Source of the DNA: Borreliella afzelii
GTDB lineage: Bacteria; Spirochaetota; Spirochaetia; Borreliales; Borreliaceae
NCBI RefSeq assembly: GCF_014202295.1
Contig: NZ_JACHGM010000001.1
Span: 400,020-464,019 of the forward strand
Length of the DNA stretch: 64,000 bases
Direction: 5' to 3'
Part shown: one piece after another, positions 48,967 to 59,300 of the stretch
How the letters are laid out: each line of letters begins with the position of its first letter
Numbering within the stretch: position 1 is the stretch's first letter
Program-made: the position numbers and the translations under genes
Notes under the pieces: generated by a model
The model's input: the letters and a program-made list of their open reading frames with translations, nothing else
Databases searched by the model: none
Told to the model about the DNA's origin: nothing

Positions 48967-51399
48967 ATGGCAGTTGGAGAAAATAAAGAACAAATATTAA
49001 ATGTTAAGATAGAGGATGAAATAAAAACTTCTTATTTGAATTATGCAATGTCAGTTATTGTTTCCAGAGCTCTTCCAGATGTAAGAGATGGTCTTAAGCC
49101 AGTTCACAGGAGAATACTTTATTCTATGTATGAGATGGGACTGCGTTCTGATAAAGCTTTTAAAAAAGCTGGAAGAATAGTAGGGGATGTTCTTGGGAAA
49201 TATCATCCCCATGGAGATCAATCAATTTACGATGCTCTTGTAAGACTTGCTCAAGATTTTTCACTTAGATATCCTGTAATACGGGGGCAGGGAAATTTTG
49301 GATCTATTGATGGAGATCCTCCTGCTGCTATGCGATACACTGAAGCTAAAATGGCAAGAATAGCTGAATATATTGTTAAGGATATAGACAAAGAGACTGT
49401 TAATTTTAAGTCTAATTATGACGATTCTTTAAGTGAGCCTGAGATTATGCCTTCATCATTTCCATTTCTTTTGGTAAATGGCTCTAGTGGAATCGCTGTT
49501 GGAATGGCTACCAACATGGCGCCTCATAATTTAAGGGAAATTTGTGATGCTATTGTTTATATGTTGGATAATGAGAATGCCTCTATATTTGATTTGCTCA
49601 AGATAGTTAAAGGTCCCGATTTTCCAACTTTTGGAGAGATTGTTTATAATGATAATTTAGTTAAAGCATACAAAACTGGTAAGGGAAGTGTTGTTATTAG
49701 AGCAAGATATCATATTGAAGAAAGAACAGAAGATAGAAATGCTATAATTGTTACAGAAATACCTTATACAGTAAATAAATCTGCACTTCTTATGAAAGTT
49801 GCGTTTTTGGCAAAAGAAGAAAAGCTAGAAGGACTTTTAGATATAAGAGATGAGTCTGATCGAGAAGGCATTAGAATAGTTCTTGAAGTTAAAAGAGGAT
49901 TTGATCCTCATGTTATTATGAATTTGCTTTATGAATATACTGAATTTAAAAAGCATTTTAGTATAAATAATTTAGCTCTTGTTGATGGTATTCCTAAACA
50001 GTTGAATTTGGAAGAATTATTATTTGAATTTATTGAGCATAGAAAAAATATTATCGAAAGACGTATTGAATTTGACTTGAGAAAGGCAAAAGAGAAAGCA
50101 CATGTTCTTGAGGGATTAAATATTGCTTTAAATAATATAGATGAGGTTATTAAGATTATTAAATCATCTAAATTAGCAAAAGATGCAAAGGAGAGACTTG
50201 TTGCAAATTTTGGTCTTTCAGAGATTCAGGCCAATTCAGTCCTTGATATGAAGTTGCAAAAACTTACAGCTCTTGAGATTTTTAAGCTTGAAGAAGAGCT
50301 TAATGTGCTTTTAAGCTTAATAAAAGATTATGAAGATATTCTCTTGAATCCAGTAAGGATTATTAATATCATAAGAGAAGAAACTATAAATTTAGGTTTG
50401 AAATTTGGCGATGAACGTCGAACTAAAATAATTTATGATGAGGAGGTTTTAAAAACTAGTATGTCGGATTTAATGCAAAAAGAAAATATTGTTGTTATGC
50501 TTACAAAGAAAGGTTTCCTTAAAAGACTTTCACAAAATGAGTATAAATTGCAAGGTACGGGAGGAAAAGGTCTCAGCTCTTTTGATCTTAATGATGGAGA
50601 TGAGATTGCTATTGCTTTGTGTGTCAATTCTCATGATTATTTGTTTATGATTTCAAATGAAGGAAAGCTTTATTTAATCAATGCTTATGAAATAAAAGAT
50701 TCTTCAAGAGCTTCAAAAGGTCAAAATATTAGTGAGCTTATTAATTTAGGAGCTCAGGAAGAAATATTAACTATTAAGAATAGTAAGGATTTTACTGATG
50801 ATTCTTATTTATTGCTTACAACTGCAAGTGGAAAGATAGCTAGATTCGAATCTACAGATTTTAAAACAGTAAAGTCACGAGGTGTTATTGTTATTAAACT
50901 TAATGATAAAGATTTTGTTACAAGTGCAGAGATTGTTTTTAAGGATGAAAAAGTAATTTGTCTTTCTAAAAAGGGTAGTGCGTTTATATTTAATTCAAGG
51001 GATGTTAGGCTTACTAATAGAGGTACCCAAGGTGTTTGTGGAATGAAATTAAAAGAAGGGGATTTGTTTGTTAAAGTTTTGGCGGTTAGAGAAAATCCTT
51101 ATCTTTTGATTATTTCTGAGAATGGGTATGGAAAAAGATTGAGTGTTTCTAAAATATCTGAGCTTAAAAGAGGAGCCACTGGTTATACTAGTTATAAAAA
51201 ATCTGATAAAAAAGCGGGTAGTGTTGTTGATGCTATAGCAGTTTCAGAAGATGATGAAATTTTGCTTGTAAGTAAACGTTCAAAAGCTTTAAGAACAGTA
51301 GCTGGAAAAGTGTCTGAACAAGGCAAAGATGCTAGAGGAATTCAAGTATTATTTCTTGATAATGACAGCTTGATTTCTGTTTCAAAATTTATTAAATAA
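48967..51399 (+). CDS. gyrA: DNA gyrase subunit A
   Basis: GyrA cuts and rejoins DNA. The 810 residues have the catalytic Tyr124 in AAMRYTEAKM and six C-terminal beta-pinwheel blades starting near residue 505. The GyrA box appears as KGQNISEL-like rather than the full QRRGGKG. In the quinolone pocket, PHGDQSIYDALVR has Gln85 where E. coli has Ser83. The gene ends 20 bases before the parS palindrome, which may also end its transcript. Confidence 0.97.
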   Translation: MAVGENKEQILNVKIEDEIKTSYLNYAMSVIVSRALPDVRDGLKPVHRRILYSMYEMGLRSDKAFKKAGRIVGDVLGKYHPHGDQSIYDALVRLAQDFSLRYPVIRGQGNFGSIDGDPPAAMRYTEAKMARIAEYIVKDIDKETVNFKSNYDDSLSEPEIMPSSFPFLLVNGSSGIAVGMATNMAPHNLREICDAIVYMLDNENASIFDLLKIVKGPDFPTFGEIVYNDNLVKAYKTGKGSVVIRARYHIEERTEDRNAIIVTEIPYTVNKSALLMKVAFLAKEEKLEGLLDIRDESDREGIRIVLEVKRGFDPHVIMNLLYEYTEFKKHFSINNLALVDGIPKQLNLEELLFEFIEHRKNIIERRIEFDLRKAKEKAHVLEGLNIALNNIDEVIKIIKSSKLAKDAKERLVANFGLSEIQANSVLDMKLQKLTALEIFKLEEELNVLLSLIKDYEDILLNPVRIINIIREETINLGLKFGDERRTKIIYDEEVLKTSMSDLMQKENIVVMLTKKGFLKRLSQNEYKLQGTGGKGLSSFDLNDGDEIAIALCVNSHDYLFMISNEGKLYLINAYEIKDSSRASKGQNISELINLGAQEEILTIKNSKDFTDDSYLLLTTASGKIARFESTDFKTVKSRGVIVIKLNDKDFVTSAEIVFKDEKVICLSKKGSAFIFNSRDVRLTNRGTQGVCGMKLKEGDLFVKVLAVRENPYLLIISENGYGKRLSVSKISELKRGATGYTSYKKSDKKAGSVVDAIAVSEDDEILLVSKRSKALRTVAGKVSEQGKDARGIQVLFLDNDSLISVSKFIK

Positions 51400-51419
51400 A
51401 GAATTGGTTTTTTTTATTT

Positions 51420-51445
51420 AAGAATGTTCCACGTGGAACATTCTT
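51420..51445. promoter_or_regulatory. parS: parS centromere site within a 26-bp palindrome, terminator-like
   Basis: The central 16 bases TGTTCCACGTGGAACA (51425-51440) are a perfect palindromic match to the bacterial parS class bound by ParB. The palindrome extends five bases on each side and is followed by a run of T, so on the plus strand it also looks like the gyrA terminator. It lies 72 bases before parB. I see no second copy in the window. Confidence 0.9.
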
Positions 51446-51517
51446 TTTTTTTATTCTTAAATTGTAATTCAATATTATAACCTGATAAAATTTTGTGTTG
51501 TAGGAGGTTTTGATAAT

Positions 51518-52300
51518 ATGGACAGGGTTTTTAAAATGATAGATATTCAACTTTTAGATATTGATAATGATCAGCCAAGGAAATCTGTTAGTCTTGTTGA
51601 ATTAGAAGAGTTGAGTATTTCTATAAAGGAAAATGGAATTTTGCAACCCATAATTGTTTGTAAAGTAAATGAGAGGTATAAAATAATAGTAGGAGAAAGA
51701 AGATTTAGGGCTGCCAAACTTATTCAGATGACAAATATTCCTGTTATTGAAGTTAATATAAAAGAATCTTGTAGAGATTTTATGCCTTTGGTTGAAAATA
51801 TACAAAGAGAAAATTTTACGCCTGTTGAGGAAGCTTATGCCTATAAAAATGTAATGAATAAATATTCTTTAACTCAAAAGGATTTGTCTGAAAAAATTGG
51901 CAAAAGTAGAACCTATATTTCAAATATAGTTAGGATTTTAGACCTTGAACAAGAAATATTAAATGCAGTGCATAGAAAAGAAATTTCTTTTGGGCATGCT
52001 AAAGTTATTTTATCCTTAAAAGACAAACAAGATAGGTATAATCTTTATTTAATTATACTGAAAAAAAAATTTTCTGTAAGAGACGCAGAAAAATATGTTA
52101 AAAATTTTTATAAATCTATAACAAAAAAAAAAGAAGTCGAACAAGATCCTTTTTTAAGTAACATAAAAGAATTTTTATTTGATAAAATTCAAACAAAAAT
52201 AGATATTAAAGGGAATCAAGATAAAGGGAAAATAGAAATAGAGTATTTTACAGCAAGCGATTTAAGAAGAATTGTTTCCTTTTTTGGCCATATCAACTAA
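51518..52300 (+). CDS. parB: Chromosome partition protein ParB (Spo0J)
   Basis: The 260-residue CTPase/DNA clamp binds parS and loads SMC. The ParB N-terminal box (IVGERRFRAAKLIQM near 52-66; MPLVENIQRENFTPVEEA) and the helix-turn-helix (LTQKDLSEKIGKSRTYISNI) are clear. GGAGG lies ten bases before the ATG. parS sits just upstream. It converges on parZ-parA, so ParB and ParA are not in one operon. Confidence 0.96.
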   Translation: MDRVFKMIDIQLLDIDNDQPRKSVSLVELEELSISIKENGILQPIIVCKVNERYKIIVGERRFRAAKLIQMTNIPVIEVNIKESCRDFMPLVENIQRENFTPVEEAYAYKNVMNKYSLTQKDLSEKIGKSRTYISNIVRILDLEQEILNAVHRKEISFGHAKVILSLKDKQDRYNLYLIILKKKFSVRDAEKYVKNFYKSITKKKEVEQDPFLSNIKEFLFDKIQTKIDIKGNQDKGKIEIEYFTASDLRRIVSFFGHIN

Positions 52301-52539
52301 ATTTGTTTTTATAATTTAAAGATTGCAAAATGTCTTTTCTTAATTTTTATGGGAGTTTTGATTTTTAGGCATTTGTCACAATGAATAACTTTTTAAGTTT
52401 GTTTTTAAATTATTTAGTTTTTATAAAGAAATCTTAAGCTTTAAATGAAGTGCAAAATTTATATTTTGTTATTTGTATTCAATTATTTATTTTTAAATTT
52501 AAAAGTAAATAAAGCCAATCTAATATTTGTAAAACAAAT

Positions 52540-52572
52540 AATAAAAATATAAATAAAATTTATATTTTTATT
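52540..52572. terminator. Bidirectional terminator between convergent parB and parZ
   Basis: A 14-bp perfect inverted repeat (52540-52553 and 52559-52572, 5-base loop) made only of A and T lies 16 bases after the parZ stop. A second small repeat (52524-52540, TATTTGT/ACAAATA) abuts it. The wider gap 52301-52587 has no gene. Confidence 0.5.
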
Positions 52573-52587
52573 GGTGCAGCTGTTGAT

Positions 52588-53301
52588 TTAGATTAAATTA
52601 TTTTTAATATATTTTATTTTTTTCTTTATTTCAGAAATAGAATGAAAAAATAATTTTAAGTTTTCTTGATCTAATTTATTAAGTTCAATATTTTTAAATT
52701 CTTTTATAGTTTTTAATATGAAATCCAACGCTTCTTTTATATCGTTTTCATATTTTTCATCTTTTTTAAGCGATGATTTATGTGTATCTTTTAAATCAAA
52801 ATTTTTTTTATAAACAATTTTAAATTCTTTTAAAGAATTTATTTTACCATTTAGAACTTCGGTTTTTAAAATGGAGGGGCAAGATTTTTTAGATATTTCA
52901 TATGATAATGATAATGGTAGTTTTTCTATAGTAAGCTGCTTGTCGGAATTTTCGACAAGCAGCTTATATCTTGATATTAAAGCGTAAACCTTATCTTTTT
53001 TAAATCCCATACTTTTAAACCACTGATAAAAAAGTCCGTTATATTGATTGTTTCCTTTTAATTTGTCTTGAGTCTCTTTAAGTATTTTCCCAATTTTTGT
53101 ATAAGTATTATTAAAAATGTTAAAAATTTCATATTGTTTTGTTTTCAAAAAATCAGAAATATCTTTGTCTAGCTTATTGTAGTCAAAGTTTTTTCTTTCA
53201 ATTGAAATAATTTCTTTTTTTTCGATATTTTCTAAATTGCTTGAAGATGTTTCTAATTTTTTACCCATTAGAAACATTAAAGTTTCTAGATTATCAGACA
53301 T
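52588..53301 (-). CDS. parZ: ParZ-type partition protein next to ParA
   Basis: The 237-residue Lys-rich protein has no signal peptide or membrane segment. The central part (FYQWFKSMGFKKDKVYALIS; EKLPLSLSYEISKKS) looks like a helical DNA-binding region. The matching B. burgdorferi gene beside parA was described as ParZ, a centromere-binding protein that works with ParA. The call rests on that position and on general character. A 14-bp inverted repeat lies within it. It begins two bases after parA. Confidence 0.75.
   Translation of the reverse strand: MSDNLETLMFLMGKKLETSSSNLENIEKKEIISIERKNFDYNKLDKDISDFLKTKQYEIFNIFNNTYTKIGKILKETQDKLKGNNQYNGLFYQWFKSMGFKKDKVYALISRYKLLVENSDKQLTIEKLPLSLSYEISKKSCPSILKTEVLNGKINSLKEFKIVYKKNFDLKDTHKSSLKKDEKYENDIKEALDFILKTIKEFKNIELNKLDQENLKLFFHSISEIKKKIKYIKNNLI
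52932..52966. repeat. Perfect 14-bp inverted repeat inside parZ
   Basis: TAAGCTGCTTGTCG (52932-52945) and its exact complement (52953-52966) flank a 7-base loop. The arms are GC-richer than the surroundings. The DNA codes for the segment YKLLVENSDKQLT of ParZ. Confidence 0.9.
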
Positions 53302-53303
53302 AG

Positions 53304-54056
53304 TTATTCCTTGATTATATTTATTATCTCTTTTGAGAGTTCTAAGAAATCTTTTGCAGCATTACTTTCTTTGTCATATTCATATACAGGCATTTTTGCT
53401 TCTTGAGATTTTGAAATGGTTATATTTTTCCTTATTTTTGTATTCAAAAGTTTTTCTTTAAAAACTTTTTTTAATGAGCTTACATATTTTTCTTTAGTTT
53501 TGTTTCTTATATCGTATTTATTTATAAAAATACCCGCAATCTCTAGAGTTTTATTTATTTGTTTTACGGTATTTATTGTATCTATTAATTGATTTATGCC
53601 TTCAAATGCAAAAAATTCTGTTTCAATTGGTATTAATAGGTAATTGCTTGCAATAAGGGCATTTATAGTTAATATTGAAAGTGTAGGGGGGCAGTCGATA
53701 ATAATAAAATCATATTTATCTTTTTCATACAGTGCTAGTGCATTTTTTAAAAAATTTTCTCTTGAAAGTTCATTTATTAATTCTTTTTCTAGTAAGGCTA
53801 ATTTAATACTAGATGGAATTATGTCTAATTTAAAATGATTTAAAGGTTTGACCTTTATTTTTTTATTGATAAGTTCATAACTTGAGTTTTCAGTTATGCG
53901 TTTTGAGGTGTTTGTGCCGCTAGTAGAGTTTCCTTGTGAATCAATATCTATTAGAAGAATTTTTTTATTGAGCAGGGTCATTGAATAGGAAATATTAATG
54001 GCGCTTGTAGTCTTTCCTACACCCCCTTTTTGATTGATTACAGATATTATTTTCAT
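53304..54056 (-). CDS. parA: Chromosome partition ATPase ParA (Soj)
   Basis: The 250-residue Walker-type ATPase has the deviant P-loop KGGVGKTT at 10-17, LIDIDSQGN near 36-44 and IIDCPPTL near 118. It forms gradients on the nucleoid that move partition complexes. It is first in a two-gene unit with parZ. The coding strand is A-rich since it is read against replication. Confidence 0.96.
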   Translation of the reverse strand: MKIISVINQKGGVGKTTSAINISYSMTLLNKKILLIDIDSQGNSTSGTNTSKRITENSSYELINKKIKVKPLNHFKLDIIPSSIKLALLEKELINELSRENFLKNALALYEKDKYDFIIIDCPPTLSILTINALIASNYLLIPIETEFFAFEGINQLIDTINTVKQINKTLEIAGIFINKYDIRNKTKEKYVSSLKKVFKEKLLNTKIRKNITISKSQEAKMPVYEYDKESNAAKDFLELSKEIINIIKE

Positions 54057-54164
54057 ATAAATTTTCTCTTTTTATTTGGTTTTGTTTTTATATTTTAAAA
54101 CATAAATGGTAAAAATAATAATACTTTAAAGTAGTTTTAAATATTTGATTATTTGACATGTATA

Positions 54165-54770
54165 TTATTCTTTTTGAAGCTTTAAAATTTCTTGATTTAA
54201 GCCGTTTTCTATTAAAAATTCCGATATTTTTTGTTTATTTTTTGTTTTAAATTTAATTGAAGTGTTTATTTTGTTTGAAAAGTTTGAATCCGTTATTTCT
54301 ATTTCAAGTTTATTTTTCATTTTTAACAGTGAATTGTATTGGTTGTAATTTAAATTTAAGCTTAAAATTTCTAATTCCTCTTTTTCCATTATAGATGTAT
54401 TTTTAATAACTTCTTTGGCAGACTTGTAATATGCTTTGATTAATCCCCCTCTGCCAAGCAAAGTGCCCCCAAAATATCGCAATGTAATTATTAAAGTATC
54501 GGTTAAGTTGTTGTGTATTATGGCATCCAATGTGGGTTTTCCAGCTGTTAAATTAGGCTCTCTGTCATCACTCATTCCATTTAGAAATGAGTTCTTATTT
54601 CCAATTCTAAATCCATAAACTACATGGGTAGCATTTTTAAATTTTGTTTTATATTTTTTAATAGTTTTATTTATCTCTTCTTTTTTTTCAATATTAAAAA
54701 TGTATGAAACAAAGATAGATTTTTTTATTTCAATTTTAGAATTACTGTTGTTTTTTGGCACGAATATCAT
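54165..54770 (-). CDS. YigZ/IMPACT family protein
   Basis: The 201-residue protein has the UPF0029 N-terminal domain with the family motifs ATHVVYGFRIG, MSDDREPNLTAGKP and LRYFGGTLLGRGGLIKAY, followed by a C-terminal ferredoxin-like domain. Eukaryotic IMPACT modulates Gcn2; the bacterial role is unclear. It is monocistronic and divergent from the DUF1893 gene. Confidence 0.9.
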   Translation of the reverse strand: MIFVPKNNSNSKIEIKKSIFVSYIFNIEKKEEINKTIKKYKTKFKNATHVVYGFRIGNKNSFLNGMSDDREPNLTAGKPTLDAIIHNNLTDTLIITLRYFGGTLLGRGGLIKAYYKSAKEVIKNTSIMEKEELEILSLNLNYNQYNSLLKMKNKLEIEITDSNFSNKINTSIKFKTKNKQKISEFLIENGLNQEILKLQKE

Positions 54771-54887
54771 ATAGCATAAGTATACTATCTTTTTAGATAT
54801 TGCAGTATTTATTGTTTATGTATATTATTAATAGTGTTTGTTTTTATTATTAATTATTATAAAGTATGGTTAAAAAAGGGGTTTTAA

Positions 54888-55277
54888 ATGATATCAGGCT
54901 TGAATCCAACATTAAGGTTATTTAAAGATCATAAAATACTTTATTCTAATATGGAAAGGGGATTAAAACCTCTTTTAGAAGTAGATAATTTTATTAATAA
55001 GTATATTCAGAATAAAGAAGGACTTGAGATTTATGATAAAGTTGTGGGCAAGGCAGCGGCTATTATTATTTATAATATAGGGCTTCAAAATGTTCAAGCT
55101 GGGGTTGTTTCTCAACCCGCAAAGGATTTTTTAGAAAGTAGAGGAATAAAAGTAGCTTATAAAAAATTGGTGGAAAAAATAAACGACAGGGCAGAAAACT
55201 TGATTGAAAGTTTGGAAAATCCCGAAGAGGTTTATAAATATATGATTAAAAGAGGTATTATAGTTAATAACTTATAA
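54888..55277 (+). CDS. DUF1893 (deaminase-like fold) protein
   Basis: The 129 residues match the DUF1893 pattern: MERGLKPLLEVDNF, the central DKVVGKAAAIIIYNIG, and SQPAKDFLESRGI. The family has a cytidine-deaminase-like fold in a solved Thermotoga member, but its activity is unknown. It converges on the small membrane protein gene. Confidence 0.8.
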   Translation: MISGLNPTLRLFKDHKILYSNMERGLKPLLEVDNFINKYIQNKEGLEIYDKVVGKAAAIIIYNIGLQNVQAGVVSQPAKDFLESRGIKVAYKKLVEKINDRAENLIESLENPEEVYKYMIKRGIIVNNL

Positions 55278-55307
55278 ATTATGAAAATTAATTAAGTTGT
55301 ATTTTGG

Positions 55308-55625
55308 CTAACTACGTGACTTTGAGTATACAGTTATAATTAGGGCTATATTATATATTAATATAATTAAATTTCCCCAATTTAAGTAAAAATTGTTTTT
55401 ATCATAGTTGAAGATCCAAATTCCAGCATAAACACCTAAAAATCCTCCTATAGAAGATGTAAACATAATTAAATTAGGTTCGATTGTATGTTGATTAATT
55501 TTGTTTTGATTCTCTTTGGAATCAGGTTGCTCGGTGAATTTACTGTCAATAAAAATCATGGCAAAGCCTGCAAGAGTAATGCATAGAAAATAAATTATAA
55601 ATATTTTTCTAATTAATGCAAACAT
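55308..55625 (-). CDS. Small membrane protein, DUF1294-like
   Basis: The 105 residues form three membrane segments (about 6-26, 52-72 and 80-98). The central FTSSIGGFLGVYAGIWIFNYDKNNF resembles the GG-x-x-G helix and following basic/aromatic stretch of DUF1294 proteins. The match is by eye. No function is known. Confidence 0.6.
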   Translation of the reverse strand: MFALIRKIFIIYFLCITLAGFAMIFIDSKFTEQPDSKENQNKINQHTIEPNLIMFTSSIGGFLGVYAGIWIFNYDKNNFYLNWGNLIILIYNIALIITVYSKSRS

Positions 55626-55837
55626 AAATTTTCCCTTTCTTTTAACTTTTTAATCATTAATACTTAATGATATAACTAAGTGTAATACAAAAGCAAGTAT
55701 TTTGATAGATGTGTGAAATATAGCGTATAAGCTTATTCTTGTATTATTTAGTAAATAAAGGATTTTAGATTTTTATCATTAAGGAAGATGTGTTTTAATA
55801 TATTGATTTTTAGTTTTTGGAGGAATTAAAAGGAGTT

Positions 55838-56515
55838 ATGTTGTATATTATTGGTACACCAATAGGCAATTTAGAAGATATTACTTATAGGGCGGTTGAT
55901 GTTTTAAAATCGGTAAATGTTATCTTTGCAGAAGACACCAGAGTAACTAGTAAGCTTTTGTCGCGATATAAAATTAATAAAAAAATGATTTCTTGTAATG
56001 CCGTAACAGAAAATAAGAAGATAAGCTCACTATTAGATTATTTGGCAAAAGGCAATTCTGTTGCTTTTGTTAGTGATGCTGGCACTCCAGGGCTTAGCGA
56101 TCCGGGGAGTCTGTTAGTTGCTGCTGCTTTTAGAGAGGGGTACAAAGTTTGTCCAATTCCTGGAGTAAGTTCTTTTAATACGATTGTAAGTGTTAATCCT
56201 TTTAGAGATAAATCAGTGCTTTTTGAAGGATTTTTACCTAACAAGGGTCTTAAAAGGTTTAAAAGAATTGCTGAGCTATATAAAAGGGGCGATGCATTTG
56301 TGTTGCTTGAATCTGGTCATAGACTTTTGAAATTGCTTGTTGAAATTTCTTCTGTTAGTTTGGATGCGAAGATTCTTATTGGTCGCGAGATGACAAAAAT
56401 TTATGAAGAATACCAAATTGGAAAGCCTTTAGAATTAAAAAAATATTTTGAATCGAGTAAAGAGAAGATTAAAGGAGAATTTACTATTTTAGTCAGCAGA
56501 AGTCGTTCAAAATAA
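55838..56515 (+). CDS. rsmI: 16S rRNA 2'-O-ribose methyltransferase RsmI
   Basis: RsmI methylates C1402 of 16S rRNA (E. coli numbering) at the decoding site. The start is the ATG at 55838 (MLYIIGTPIGNLEDITYRA), with AGGAG just upstream, giving 225 residues; a TTG seven codons earlier overlaps another GGAGG. The tetrapyrrole-methylase-fold motifs GTPIGNL, FAEDTRVT and SDAGTPGLSDPG are clear. It lies near the 16S gene that is its substrate. Confidence 0.94.
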   Translation: MLYIIGTPIGNLEDITYRAVDVLKSVNVIFAEDTRVTSKLLSRYKINKKMISCNAVTENKKISSLLDYLAKGNSVAFVSDAGTPGLSDPGSLLVAAAFREGYKVCPIPGVSSFNTIVSVNPFRDKSVLFEGFLPNKGLKRFKRIAELYKRGDAFVLLESGHRLLKLLVEISSVSLDAKILIGREMTKIYEEYQIGKPLELKKYFESSKEKIKGEFTILVSRSRSK

Positions 56516-56604
56516 ATGTTTTCTATTTAGAGTCAAAACTTTATTATTATAGGTTTTATCCAATTGATTTATTGTGTTATACTTAAATTTTAATAGGGGT
56601 TTTT

Positions 56605-57153
56605 ATGAAAATTTATTTAGCTTCTCCATTTTTCAACGAAGAGCAAATTAAGCTTAGGGATGAGGTTTTGAAATTTCTTGAAGAGTTCAATTTAGATGTA
56701 TTTTCTCCAGAGCATCATGCTGTCAAAAAGATGGGATTGCTTGAAAAGGTTGATTATAAGTTTGTAAATAGAGATATAAGAGAAAAAATAAGGGAAATAG
56801 ATTTAAAAGAGTTGGTTAGTAGCGATATTGTTTTAGCTTTGGTTAATTATGTTGATGCGGGTACGGCCTATGAGAGAGGATTTGCCTTTGCTAAAAAGAT
56901 ACCAAGTATAGATTTTTTTAAGGACAAGCAAGATTCTGATTTTTATAATTTAATGTATAGTGATTGTAATGCATCTTTTACGAATTATAGTGACCTTAGG
57001 GAAGGAATTTTAACTTTCAAAGAATTGTGGATTAAGTTTAAAGGAGATAATGAAAATTTTAGAACTTTCTTTGATTATTTAAAAGCTAAATTAGGGAATA
57101 AATTGAAAAAAGTTCTTACAACTTTGCCTGTTAATGAAAAATGTGGTTGTTAA
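56605..57153 (+). CDS. Nucleoside 2-deoxyribosyltransferase family protein
   Basis: The 182 residues start KIYLASPFFNEEQIKLRDEV and contain VNYVDAGTAYERGFAFA, the conserved core with the likely catalytic Glu of the family. These enzymes exchange bases on deoxynucleosides in salvage, which suits an organism without de novo nucleotide synthesis. Exact specificity is not known. It is the last protein gene before the 16S promoter. Confidence 0.85.
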   Translation: MKIYLASPFFNEEQIKLRDEVLKFLEEFNLDVFSPEHHAVKKMGLLEKVDYKFVNRDIREKIREIDLKELVSSDIVLALVNYVDAGTAYERGFAFAKKIPSIDFFKDKQDSDFYNLMYSDCNASFTNYSDLREGILTFKELWIKFKGDNENFRTFFDYLKAKLGNKLKKVLTTLPVNEKCGC

Positions 57154-57223
57154 TGCTTTTATCATGTTTGATTAATAAAATTTATTTTTTTATGTTTTAT
57201 GTTAATAAAATAATGCAAAGGTA

Positions 57224-57253
57224 TTGACAATATGATTCTTCTTTTGTTAAAGT
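57224..57253 (+). promoter_or_regulatory. 16S rRNA promoter
   Basis: TTGACA (57224-57229) is followed after 17-18 bases by TTAAAG/TAAAGT (57247-57253). Transcription would begin near 57260, leaving a leader of about 105 bases. It is the only good match upstream of the 16S gene. Confidence 0.7.
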
Positions 57254-57281
57254 ATTAAATGTTGAAATGACTATTGGAAGA

Positions 57282-57301
57282 TGAGAGAAGGGAAGAGTTA
57301 A
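57282..57301 (+). other. Leader half of the pre-16S processing stem
   Basis: GAAGAGTTAA (57292-57301) is exactly complementary to TTAACTCTTC (58934-58943) after the 16S gene. Pairing continues with one mismatch and wobble pairs into 57282-57291 and 58944-58953. Together they would close the precursor stalk cut by RNase III. Confidence 0.7.
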
Positions 57302-57366
57302 GTAAGGTTGAAAGCCAAGCAAAAGAATAAACAAAACTTGTTAATTTTTTTAAATAAAAAATAAGA

Positions 57367-58902
<1,536 letters not shown>

Positions 58903-59078
58903 CTAAGAGAAAGATAAATTAAGGCTAATTCCATTAACTCTTCTCTACTCTTTTCTTTTGATAAAGGAGTTTTTAAAACTAGCATTGCTCTTATAAATTT
59001 AAGAGTGGTTTTTGTGTTTAATTTTTTATTATTAATATTATTTTGGTATTAAAGAATTTTATTAAATTTAAGTTGATT

Positions 59079-59152
59079 GGGGGTTTAGCTCAGTTGGCTA
59101 GAGCATCGGCTTTGCAAGCCGAGGGTCAAGGGTTCGAGTCCCTTAACCTCCA
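59079..59152 (+). tRNA. tRNA-Ala (anticodon TGC)
   Basis: The 74-nt tRNA has acceptor GGGGGTT/AACCTCC with one G-U pair, D-arm TAGCTCAGTTGGCTAGAGC, anticodon loop TTTGCAA carrying TGC, and T-loop GGTTCGAGTCC. It lies 176 bases after 16S and is probably cotranscribed with it. It sits between the functional and the decayed 16S copies. Confidence 0.96.
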
Positions 59153-59300
59153 TAGGCATGTGCCCTAGATTGATGTTAAGCATGTTGTTGGGTAAGTTTG
59201 TTAAAGGTTTGAAATAATTATCGGAAGATTAGATGAGAGTTTAATAAGGTTAGAAGTTAAACGAAAGGGTAAACAAAGCTTGTTGATTCTTTAAATAAGA

